DNA of 6,723 nt, taken from assembly GCA_045636165.1 (NCBI GenBank), contig JAZTWZ010000068.1, positions 1-6,723 on the forward strand, read 5' to 3'. This DNA comes from SIG480 sp045636165. Its GTDB lineage: Bacteria > Bacillota > Clostridia > Oscillospirales > JAAYXM01. Made by a program: the position numbers and the translations under genes. This document shows positions 1 to 5,685 of this stretch, one piece after another. The number at the start of each line of letters is the position of its first letter. Position 1 is the first letter of the stretch. The notes beneath the pieces were generated by a model that saw only the letters and a program-made list of their open reading frames with translations, did no database searches and was not told the origin of the DNA.

Positions 1-112
1 ATATACGAAACTTACAAATGAAGACGATATAAAGAATATGCAGAAGCTTCTTGATATGCTTGATGATAACGATGATGTCCAGAATGTTTACCATAACTGG
101 GAAGAAGAATAA
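1..112 (+). CDS. yebC: YebC/PmpR-family protein, C-terminal end only (5' partial)
   Basis: The open frame enters from the left edge (first full codon at base 2) and stops with TAA at 110-112, leaving 36 residues. The tail contains the run LLDMLDDNDDVQNVYHNWEE, closely matching the conserved C-terminus of the YebC family (a 'LxDxLxDxDDVQxVYHN' pattern). Family members are about 240 residues long, so roughly 85% of the protein lies outside the window. YebC-type proteins were long annotated as DNA-binding transcriptional regulators (PmpR in Pseudomonas); more recent work links members to translation, relieving ribosome stalling at proline-rich stretches. That role is family knowledge and not visible in this tail. 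The gap to the next gene is 29 nt with no hairpin, so co-transcription with the DegV gene is likely. Confidence 0.88.
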   Translation, partial: YTKLTNEDDIKNMQKLLDMLDDNDDVQNVYHNWEEE

Positions 113-126
113 AACCGCTCTTTGAT

Positions 127-134
127 AAGGAGGG
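127..134 (+). promoter_or_regulatory. Ribosome binding site for the DegV-family gene
   Basis: The sequence AAGGAGGG is a near-perfect Shine-Dalgarno match. Its GGAGGG core ends 7 nt before a TTG codon at 142, which makes that TTG the start even though it is not ATG. Confidence 0.85.
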
Positions 135-141
135 AAAAGGT

Positions 142-993
142 TTGTCTAAAATCATTTTGAGTGCAGACCGCACATGTGATATAGGCGAAGCTCTTGCGGA
201 AAAATATTCCGTTAATATGATTTCCTATCAGATAACTCTTGAAGATAAGACTTATCTCGACAGCGTTAACATTACTCCCGATGTTTTATATGAAGCTTAC
301 CACGAGAGAAAGGTTCTTCCGCAGACTTCTGCGATAAACACAGCGGAGTATATCGACTACTTTAAAAAGTGGACAGATGAAGGTTATGAGGTGATTCACT
401 TTACGCTTTCCTCTGCTATAACGAGAAGCTATCAGTCAGCAGTTCTTGCGGCTGAGGAGCTTCCGGGTGTTTATATTATTGACTCGCGAAATGTTTCGAG
501 TGCGATTGCGCTCCTTGTTGCAGAAGCAGGCGACAGAATTGCTGAAGGTTTACCTGCAAAGCAGATAGTTGAAGAGGTATCAGCTCTTCGCGAAAAGAGC
601 CATTGCAGCTTTGTTCTTGAAACTCTTGAGTTTATGAAAGCCGGAGGAAGATGCTCAGGCGTTGCGGCGCTTGCAGCAGGCGTGCTCGGTCTTAAGGTTT
701 CGATTGAGGTCGATAATAAAACGGGCGAACTTCACGCGGGTAAGAAATACCGCGGAAATATGGACCGCGTCCTCTCTCAGTATGTAACTGAGCAGTTTGA
801 AAAATACCCGAATATTGACGGAAAGCGTATGTATATAACTCACTCGGGCGTTTCCGAGGAGAGAATTGCGGCGGTAAAAGCGCAGGTCGAAGCAACCGGC
901 ATTTTTGAGGAGATTTATATCTCCCGAGCAAGCTGTACGATTTCTACCCACTGCGGACCGGGAACTCTTGGAGTCCTTTTCCTGGAAAAGTAA
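142..993 (+). CDS. DegV family protein (fatty-acid-binding, EDD fold)
   Basis: This is a 283-residue protein, the usual length for DegV proteins (about 280). Family landmarks appear in order: an N-terminal SADRTCDIG (7-15) in place of the common TDSTCDL; LPQTSA (59-64), which in known structures contacts the lipid carboxylate; the HFTLSSAITRSYQSA region (86-100) with the second conserved Ser pair; IIDS (112-115); FVLETLEFMKAGGR (157-170); and C-terminal HCGPGTLG (270-277). DegV proteins bind a single long-chain fatty acid. In several Gram-positives the homologues (FakB) present the fatty acid to the kinase FakA for phosphorylation and entry into phospholipid synthesis. No FakA is visible here, so whether this copy is a FakB is inference, and its lipid preference cannot be read. 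The start is TTG, fixed by the ribosome binding site 7 nt upstream. It probably shares a transcript with the preceding yebC and ends at the hairpin just after the stop. Confidence 0.93.
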   Translation: MSKIILSADRTCDIGEALAEKYSVNMISYQITLEDKTYLDSVNITPDVLYEAYHERKVLPQTSAINTAEYIDYFKKWTDEGYEVIHFTLSSAITRSYQSAVLAAEELPGVYIIDSRNVSSAIALLVAEAGDRIAEGLPAKQIVEEVSALREKSHCSFVLETLEFMKAGGRCSGVAALAAGVLGLKVSIEVDNKTGELHAGKKYRGNMDRVLSQYVTEQFEKYPNIDGKRMYITHSGVSEERIAAVKAQVEATGIFEEIYISRASCTISTHCGPGTLGVLFLEK

Positions 994-1004
994 ATGAAAA
1001 TTAA

Positions 1005-1038
1005 AACACATCCTGCTATTTGCAGGATGTGTTCTTTT
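1005..1038. terminator. Bidirectional intrinsic terminator between convergent genes
   Basis: A perfect 12-bp stem (AACACATCCTGC at 1005-1016 with its complement at 1022-1033) closes on a 5-nt TATTT loop. On the + strand it is followed by CTTTTAT, 11 nt after the DegV stop. On the - strand the same stem starts 3 nt after the exonuclease stop and is followed by TTAATTTT. The two stop codons are only 43 bp apart, so one element appears to serve both transcripts. Confidence 0.88.
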
Positions 1039-2104
1039 ATATCTCGCGATTTTCTATTGCATCGATTCCAAATCTTGTGGCGAGGGTGACTTTCTTTCTT
1101 TCATCGTCTGTTTCGGCCAAGTCAAGCTTCAGTTTCATCTTTCGGAGGAAGACTCCGCGGAGGCCTTCGTCTTCAAGCCCTTCCCAGATGTTTCGCGGCT
1201 CTTCCGTGCGGTCGATAATCTCGACCTCGGCAAAACGCGAGGAAAGCTCGGCAACAAGCGCGTCGGTATCAAGCTTTTCACACTCTCCCGTTACTGTAAG
1301 GCGTAAGAATTCTTTTGCACCCGTTGCTGGAGAGGAGAGAAGGTTTGAGATTTCTTCAACATCGCAGGAAAGCCATTTATGAGAAATGTCTGAAACCTTG
1401 CGACGGGTGAGGTTTACTTTTCCTTTTTCTATCTCGCCGATATATATTGCGGTATCGTAGCATTCGCCAAAGTCGCGCGATTCGGGACAGCCACAGTAGG
1501 CAAAACGGGTTTCGTTTGCGCTTTCAACCTCGGTCGGTTTATGAACATGGGCAAGCGCGGCATAGTCTGCTCCGCTTGCACCGATTTCTGCACTTGTTAC
1601 GGGACTGTAGCCGTCTGCGTTGAGGTTTGAATGGAGAATGAGAATGTTTGCAAAATCATCATCGGGAACCTTGAAACCTTCGAGAATGCGCTCGTCGTAC
1701 GCTTCACTCGTGTAAGCTGCGCCGTAAAGACGGAGCGAAGCTTCGGGGAGTTCGACTGAGGTCAGCTCATTTGATGTAAAGATGTGAACATTCTCGGGGA
1801 ATGTAAGTGTTGCGTAAGGTGATGTGGGGGTGAGGGGGTCGTGGTTTCCGGGAGTTATGAATACGCGGCATTTCGCCCTTTTTAGATCGCGGAGAAATGC
1901 GCTTTCCGTTTCGGGACGGATAGGATAAGCGTCAAAAACATCTCCTGCGAGGATGAGAGCATCAACCTCTTCGGTATTTGCAATATCTACAATTTTTGAA
2001 AAGACATCGCGGAGACTTGCACGGCGCATCTTTGCCTCTTCATTTGAAAGAGCCGTAAACGCGCTGTCGAGGTGCAAATCGCCGGTATGTATAATTTTAG
2101 CCAT
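1037..2104 (-). CDS. SbcD/Mre11-like (YhaO-type) DNA repair exonuclease, metallophosphoesterase
   Basis: This 355-residue protein has a complete calcineurin-like phosphoesterase metal site: GDLHLD (Asp9, His11), AGDVFD (Asp55), GNHDP (Asn87, His88), LHSN (His158) and AHVHKP (His186, His188). The last motif normally begins with Gly, here Ala. The layout fits the SbcD/Mre11/YhaO branch (COG0420): N-terminal phosphoesterase domain to about residue 235, then a C-terminal capping/partner-binding region. Such proteins are Mn-dependent nucleases that process DNA ends, usually with an SMC-like ATPase (SbcC or YhaN). No ATPase partner lies beside it: the gene is last in its cluster and convergent with DegV. 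The ATG start (2104) is 6 nt from the ymdB stop, and its AAAGGA ribosome binding site lies over the final ymdB codons, so translation is probably coupled. The exact subfamily and substrate are inferred. Confidence 0.88.
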   Translation of the reverse strand: MAKIIHTGDLHLDSAFTALSNEEAKMRRASLRDVFSKIVDIANTEEVDALILAGDVFDAYPIRPETESAFLRDLKRAKCRVFITPGNHDPLTPTSPYATLTFPENVHIFTSNELTSVELPEASLRLYGAAYTSEAYDERILEGFKVPDDDFANILILHSNLNADGYSPVTSAEIGASGADYAALAHVHKPTEVESANETRFAYCGCPESRDFGECYDTAIYIGEIEKGKVNLTRRKVSDISHKWLSCDVEEISNLLSSPATGAKEFLRLTVTGECEKLDTDALVAELSSRFAEVEIIDRTEEPRNIWEGLEDEGLRGVFLRKMKLKLDLAETDDERKKVTLATRFGIDAIENREI

Positions 2105-2110
2105 ACAAAT

Positions 2111-2890
2111 CTATCCTTTCAGGACTTTGTTGATTCGGGTGACGGAAACGCATCTGCCGCCCTCGGAGATATCGAAGCAAGCTCCGTTTATCATGGCAGG
2201 ACCGGATGCTTCGGTGAAACGCTCGGGGACAGAACCGAGGAAGGTCGCGAGAGATTTTTCGGGAGCTGTTCCGATTACGGAGTTATATGCGCCGCACATT
2301 CCAAGGTCGCACACAAAGCCCGTTCCGTTTGGAAGAACTCTCTCGTCTGCTGTCTGGACATGGGTATGAGTTCCCCAGATTGCAGAAATTCTGCCGTCAA
2401 GGTAGAAGGCGAGAGCCTGTTTTTCGCTTGTAGCTTCGGCGTGAAAATCGCACACGGCAAAATCATACTGACCTGAAAGCTCGGAGAGGAGCTTATCTGC
2501 AGCAAAAAACGGGTTATCTGCGCCGAAGGTCATACCGACTCTTCCGAGGAGATTTATGACGAGTGCGCGCTTTCCGAAAGCGTCAAATATACCGTAGCCG
2601 ACACCGGGAGCATTACCCGGGACATTGTGAGGACGGAGAAGGGAAGGCTCGTTTTCGATATAGGGGACAATCTGGCGTCTGCCCCAGGTGTGGTTACCGA
2701 GGGTTATGACATCAGCCCCTGCTTTGAAGAGCATATCTGCCTGGTCGGGAGTAATGCCGACCATATCTGCGTTTTCACCGTTGATTATAGTGAACCTTGC
2801 GCCGTACTCGCGCTTTAAGAGTGAGAGATTTTCGCATATCGCGGAAATTCCGATTGAACCTACGACATCTCCTAATGCAAGAATTTTCAA
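2111..2890 (-). CDS. ymdB: YmdB family metallophosphoesterase (cyclic-nucleotide phosphodiesterase)
   Basis: The 259-residue protein is close to the length of B. subtilis YmdB (264) and keeps its signature residues: GDVVGS with Asp8, INGENA with Glu39 and Asn40, GNHTW with Asn66 and His67, DFHAEATSEK with His150, and GTHTHVQTAD with His175 and His177. Together these form a di-metal site. B. subtilis YmdB hydrolyses cAMP in vitro and affects the motility/biofilm decision; that it does the same here is inference. The start is TTG at 2890-2888. No other codon would retain the N-terminal metal ligand, and a GAAAGAGG ribosome binding site sits 8 nt upstream. It follows rny, the order known from B. 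subtilis, with a 93-nt gap containing a hairpin. It ends with TAG only 6 nt before the exonuclease ATG. Confidence 0.95.
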   Translation of the reverse strand: MKILALGDVVGSIGISAICENLSLLKREYGARFTIINGENADMVGITPDQADMLFKAGADVITLGNHTWGRRQIVPYIENEPSLLRPHNVPGNAPGVGYGIFDAFGKRALVINLLGRVGMTFGADNPFFAADKLLSELSGQYDFAVCDFHAEATSEKQALAFYLDGRISAIWGTHTHVQTADERVLPNGTGFVCDLGMCGAYNSVIGTAPEKSLATFLGSVPERFTEASGPAMINGACFDISEGGRCVSVTRINKVLKG

Positions 2891-2898
2891 GGTATGTA

Positions 2899-2906
2899 CC
2901 TCTTTC
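2899..2906 (-). promoter_or_regulatory. Ribosome binding site for ymdB deciding a TTG start
   Basis: On the minus strand this reads GAAAGAGG and ends 8 nt before the TTG at 2890. It is the only good Shine-Dalgarno match near the 5' end of the frame and supports the non-ATG start. Confidence 0.8.
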
Positions 2907-2970
2907 TAAAATAAAATAAGTGGTGTATTCTCTATTGATATTTTAACACAAATATCTGAAATACACCACT
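2906..2970 (-). terminator. Two-tier hairpin with U-rich tail after rny (probable terminator or attenuator)
   Basis: An 11-bp perfect outer stem joins AGTGGTGTATT (2919-2929, + strand) to its complement at 2960-2970. The 30-nt interior holds a second 7-bp stem (GATATTT 2937-2943 with AAATATC 2950-2956). In the rny direction the outer stem begins 13 nt after the rny stop and is followed by TATTTTATTTT. This fits an intrinsic terminator, although the stem is AT-rich and the loop structured, so read-through into ymdB is plausible. It could also act as a 3'-end stabiliser or a processing site between rny and ymdB. Confidence 0.62.
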
Positions 2971-2983
2971 ATATTTATAAAAT

Positions 2984-4549
2984 TTATTTTGCGTAGTCAA
3001 TGGCTCGTGTCTCGCGGACGAGATGAACCTTGATCTGACCCGGATAATCGAGCTCTTCCTCAATCTTCTTTGCAAGCTCATGAGAGAGAAGGACGAGTTC
3101 GTCATCGCTGACCTTATCGGGTTCAACGATTATGCGGACTTCGCGACCGGCCTGGATAGCGAAAGAACGCTCAACTCCGTGGAAGGAGTTTGAAATTTCC
3201 TCAAGCTTTTCAAGACGCTTGATGTAATTCTCAAGGTTTTCACGGCGTGCACCCGGACGGGCAGCACTGATAGCGTCAGCTGCCTGAACGAGGCAAGCGA
3301 TAACTGTCTTGGCTTCAACATCGCCGTGGTGAGCATGGATAGCGTGAATGACATCCTCGTTTTCCTTGTACTTCTTCGCGATGTCAACACCGATTGAAAT
3401 ATGTGAGCCTTCGACCTCGTGGTCAACAGACTTACCGATATCGTGGAGAAGACCTGCGCGCTTTGCAAGCATAACATCAACGCCGAGTTCTGCAGCGAGA
3501 AGACCTGCGATGTGAGCAACTTCGATAGAATGCTTAAGAACATTCTGACCGTAGCTTGTACGGTAACGGAGACGGCCGAGGAGCTTGATGATTTCGGGGT
3601 TGAGGCCGTGAACTCCTGTATCGAATGTAGCGCGTTCACCTTCCTGCTTGATAACAAGGTCAACCTCGCGGCGAGCCTTTTCAACCATCTCTTCGATTCT
3701 TGCAGGATGGATACGACCGTCGGAGATGAGTTTCTCAAGAGAAAGTCTTGCGACCTCTCGTCTGACGGGGTCGAAGCTTGAAAGCGTGATAGCTTCGGGC
3801 GTATCGTCGATAATGAGGTCGACGCCTGTGAGAGTTTCGAGAGTACGGATGTTTCTGCCTTCGCGACCGATGATGCGACCCTTCATTTCGTCATTGGGAA
3901 GAGCAACAACGGAAACCGTAGCTTCCGTAACATGGTCGGATGCACATTTCTGAATTGCGAGGGAGATGAGGTTGCGAGCTTTTTCGTCAGCCTCGTCCTT
4001 GAACTGTTCCTCAAGGTTCTTGAGGAGAACTGCGTAATCGTGACGAACCTCAGATTCAAGGTTATCGATAAGATACTGCTTAGCCTCTTCTGCGGTATAG
4101 CCTGAGATTTTCTCAAGCATTTCAAGCTGACTGCGCTTTATCAACTTGAGCTCTTCGTTAAGAGCATCGTTATCCTTGACTTTTTTGTCAAGGGTAGCTT
4201 CTTTCTGTTCTATTGCCTCATGCTTTTTGTCGAGAGATTCCTCTCTCTGAACAACGCGGCGCTCCTGCTTCTGAAGCTCTGCGCGGCGTTCTTTCATTTC
4301 ACGGTCAAATTCGTTTCTGCTCTTGTGAATTTCTTCCTTAGCCTCGATAAGAAGCTCTCTCTTTTTGCTTTCCGCAGTCTTTATGGAGTCATTAACAATT
4401 CGCTTTGCTTCGTCTTCAGCACTGCTGATTGTTTTTTCGGCAACCTTCTTGCGGAAAGTAATGCCGAGAACAAATGCGATGATTGCGATAAGAACACAAC
4501 ACACTACAACTATAAGCAATGTGATGAGTGACATTCCGAAAATTTTCAT
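2984..4549 (-). CDS. rny: Ribonuclease Y
   Basis: This is a 521-residue protein, against 520 in B. subtilis RNase Y. From the N-terminus it has a single hydrophobic membrane anchor (about 7-31); a long charged coiled coil (about 35-200) rich in Glu, Lys and Arg; a KH RNA-binding domain centred on GRIIGREGRNIRTLE (224-238); and an HD hydrolase domain with LLHDIGKSVDHE (367-378, catalytic His369-Asp370) and downstream HAIHAHHGD (402-410). RNase Y is the membrane-tethered endonuclease that starts turnover and processing of many mRNAs in Gram-positives. The ATG at 4549 is the first possible start, because an in-frame TAG lies two codons upstream. The AAAGGAGGT ribosome binding site is unusually distant (13 nt from GGAGG). 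A consensus promoter about 130 bp upstream implies a leader of about 125 nt. It heads the cluster with ymdB and the exonuclease-like gene. Confidence 0.98.
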   Translation of the reverse strand: MKIFGMSLITLLIVVVCCVLIAIIAFVLGITFRKKVAEKTISSAEDEAKRIVNDSIKTAESKKRELLIEAKEEIHKSRNEFDREMKERRAELQKQERRVVQREESLDKKHEAIEQKEATLDKKVKDNDALNEELKLIKRSQLEMLEKISGYTAEEAKQYLIDNLESEVRHDYAVLLKNLEEQFKDEADEKARNLISLAIQKCASDHVTEATVSVVALPNDEMKGRIIGREGRNIRTLETLTGVDLIIDDTPEAITLSSFDPVRREVARLSLEKLISDGRIHPARIEEMVEKARREVDLVIKQEGERATFDTGVHGLNPEIIKLLGRLRYRTSYGQNVLKHSIEVAHIAGLLAAELGVDVMLAKRAGLLHDIGKSVDHEVEGSHISIGVDIAKKYKENEDVIHAIHAHHGDVEAKTVIACLVQAADAISAARPGARRENLENYIKRLEKLEEISNSFHGVERSFAIQAGREVRIIVEPDKVSDDELVLLSHELAKKIEEELDYPGQIKVHLVRETRAIDYAK

Positions 4550-4675
4550 TTTCTATGCATTACCTCCTTTGTTGATGTTTTTAAAAGTTTCAAAAATTCA
4601 ATATGTAATAAAACCAGTTATTGTAAAATGCGGAATATCCGCACAGCGCAAATCAATAACATTGATATTATCCAC
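4550..4675 (-). promoter_or_regulatory. rny 5' leader with two small dyads
   Basis: If transcription starts about 7 nt after the -10 box, the leader is about 125 nt, long for a housekeeping gene. It contains two perfect 6-bp dyads with 3-nt loops: ATCAAT-AAC-ATTGAT (4652-4666) and TGCGGA-ATA-TCCGCA (4629-4643). Neither is followed by a U-tract, so they do not look like terminators. I recognise no known riboswitch consensus. A regulatory role, for example autoregulation by RNase Y cleavage, is only a possibility. Confidence 0.4.
4562..4570 (-). promoter_or_regulatory. Ribosome binding site of rny, with unusually long spacing
   Basis: The minus strand reads AAAGGAGGT, a full-strength Shine-Dalgarno. 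From the end of GGAGG to the rny ATG there are 13 nt, longer than the usual 5-9. An out-of-frame ATG at 4560-4558 lies only 2 nt after GGAGG and opens a four-codon frame whose TGA overlaps the rny start (ATGA). Confidence 0.75.
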
Positions 4676-4681
4676 TATTAT

Positions 4682-4710
4682 ATTTTAATTGTAAAATGGC
4701 AATATGTCAA
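4682..4710 (-). promoter_or_regulatory. Sigma-A-type promoter driving rny
   Basis: On the minus strand a perfect -35 TTGACA (4710-4705) is followed by exactly 17 nt and a -10 TAAAAT (4687-4682), one mismatch from consensus. The predicted start of transcription is near 4675. The spacer carries one copy of an 11-bp word that recurs in the leader. Confidence 0.82.
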
Positions 4711-4753
4711 GAAAAAGTAGTGTCAGATGCGAAAAAATTTTACCATTAAAACC

Positions 4754-4782
4754 TTGACATTTCTCTGCTCTGAAGATAACAT
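4754..4782 (+). promoter_or_regulatory. Sigma-A-type promoter driving the methyltransferase
   Basis: TTGACA (4754-4759), a 17-nt spacer, then TAACAT (4777-4782), with predicted transcription start near 4789. It lies about 43 bp from the divergent rny -35 box. Its position shows that upstream in-frame codons (an ATG at 4727) are not translated from this transcript. Confidence 0.78.
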
Positions 4783-4790
4783 TGAGTTGG

Positions 4791-4799
4791 AAAGGGGAG
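4791..4799 (+). promoter_or_regulatory. Ribosome binding site selecting TTG 4808
   Basis: The purine-rich AAAGGGGAG has a GGAG core ending 8 nt before TTG 4808. An in-frame GTG at 4799 overlaps the site itself and would be too close to be served by it. Confidence 0.75.
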
Positions 4800-4807
4800 T
4801 GGGCGAT

Positions 4808-5524
4808 TTGAAGATTGACGAGCTTGGAATAAACGGCTTCGTTATGGAGCAGGACCCTAAGTTTTTGAAACTCGGTACGGATGCTATGCTTCTGTCTGAG
4901 TTTGCGAAAATAAGAAAGCGCGACAAGGTCTGCGACCTTGGCTGCGGAAGCGGTGCAGTTTCGATTCTTCTTGCGGCGCGATATGATGAGATTTCGCTTT
5001 GCGGAGTTGAAATTGTCGAAGGTGCAGCTTATCTTGCAGAAAGAAACGCAAAACACAATAAAATCGAAAACCGTATGACGGTTAAGAATATTGATTTAAA
5101 AAATGCGCAAGAGGTTTTTGAAGCGGGAAGCTTTGATGCTGTAGTTTCAAACCCACCGTTTATGAAGCTCGATTCGGGACTTAAAACGGAAAAAGGTGAG
5201 CTTCTTTGTGCGAGGATGGAGCTTTGCTGTACGATAGACGATGTCTGCCGTGCTGCCGGGTATCTTCTCAAGTTTGGCGGTTCGTTTTCTCTTGTGTATC
5301 GCCCGTCAAGACTATCTGATTTGTTTGAAGCTATTTCAAAATACGGTATGCAACCCAAACGGATGCGCCTTGTTCAGGATACGGTTTCTGCCGAGCCGTC
5401 GCTTGTTCTTCTTGAAGCACGAAAGGGTGGTGGAAGCGGGATAAAGCTTCTGCCAACGCTTATCGTCAAAAACGAGGACGGCACGGAAACTGATGAAATA
5501 AAGAGAATTTACAGGCGCAAATAG
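4808..5524 (+). CDS. YabB/TrmN6-like tRNA(Val) adenine-N6 methyltransferase
   Basis: From TTG 4808 the protein is 238 residues, close to YabB/TrmN6 lengths (about 245). It begins with the family's typical region (short lead, then FLKLGTDAMLLSEFA at 19-33). It has a class I SAM-binding motif, VCDLGCGSGA (41-50), an acidic residue ending beta-2 (Glu68), and the N6-adenine methyltransferase signature SNPPF (114-118) that positions the exocyclic amine. The family methylates A37 next to the anticodon of tRNA(Val) in E. coli; the exact target here is inferred from homology. The open frame extends upstream to an ATG at 4727, but those 27 residues have no ribosome binding site and are spanned by a consensus promoter, so I reject them. 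The gene is divergent from rny. No clear intrinsic terminator follows its TAG. Confidence 0.88.
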   Translation: MKIDELGINGFVMEQDPKFLKLGTDAMLLSEFAKIRKRDKVCDLGCGSGAVSILLAARYDEISLCGVEIVEGAAYLAERNAKHNKIENRMTVKNIDLKNAQEVFEAGSFDAVVSNPPFMKLDSGLKTEKGELLCARMELCCTIDDVCRAAGYLLKFGGSFSLVYRPSRLSDLFEAISKYGMQPKRMRLVQDTVSAEPSLVLLEARKGGGSGIKLLPTLIVKNEDGTETDEIKRIYRRK

Positions 5525-5532
5525 AGTTCGTC

Positions 5533-5573
5533 AAAGTGCTGTATTTGTTTGGCGCGTTTTGTGTAAAGTGCTG
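5533..5573 (+). repeat. 9-bp direct repeat AAAGTGCTG, two copies
   Basis: AAAGTGCTG occurs at 5533-5541 and 5565-5573, start to start 32 bp (about three helical turns), in the spacer after the methyltransferase and 38 bp upstream of the next -35 box. It could be an operator pair or chance. The rest of the 161-nt spacer shows only the promoter and ribosome binding site listed separately. Confidence 0.3.
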
Positions 5574-5610
5574 AATATTAAAAACGGAAAAATGAATGTG
5601 AAAAAAGGTC

Positions 5611-5639
5611 TTGAAAAATCAACCAAAATGGTGTATAAT
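5611..5639 (+). promoter_or_regulatory. Sigma-A-type promoter of the aminotransferase gene
   Basis: TTGAAA (5611-5616), a 17-nt spacer and a perfect TATAAT (5634-5639). The predicted transcription start is near 5646, giving a leader of about 40 nt. It indicates that the aminotransferase begins its own transcription unit. Confidence 0.85.
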
Positions 5640-5685
5640 GCAATTATTCCAGTTACTGAATTAAAAATGGAAAGAGGTTATTAAA

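Noticed and set aside
2072..2476. 134-residue + strand open frame opposite ymdB and the exonuclease start
   Set aside because: It is antisense to two well-supported genes and has no domain or ribosome binding site.
3130..3738. 202-residue open frame on the minus strand within rny
   Set aside because: It is the alternative frame of rny, low-complexity and Ser/Leu/Arg-rich, with no ribosome binding site. The overlapping RNase Y frame has clear KH and HD domains.
4629..4643. TGCGGA-ATA-TCCGCA dyad as a terminator
   Set aside because: The stem is only 6 bp with no U-tract on either strand, so I treat it as a leader dyad and not a terminator.
4727..4807. N-terminal 27-codon extension of the methyltransferase from ATG 4727
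   Set aside because: It has no ribosome binding site, overlaps a consensus promoter, and the family's conserved region starts just after TTG 4808.
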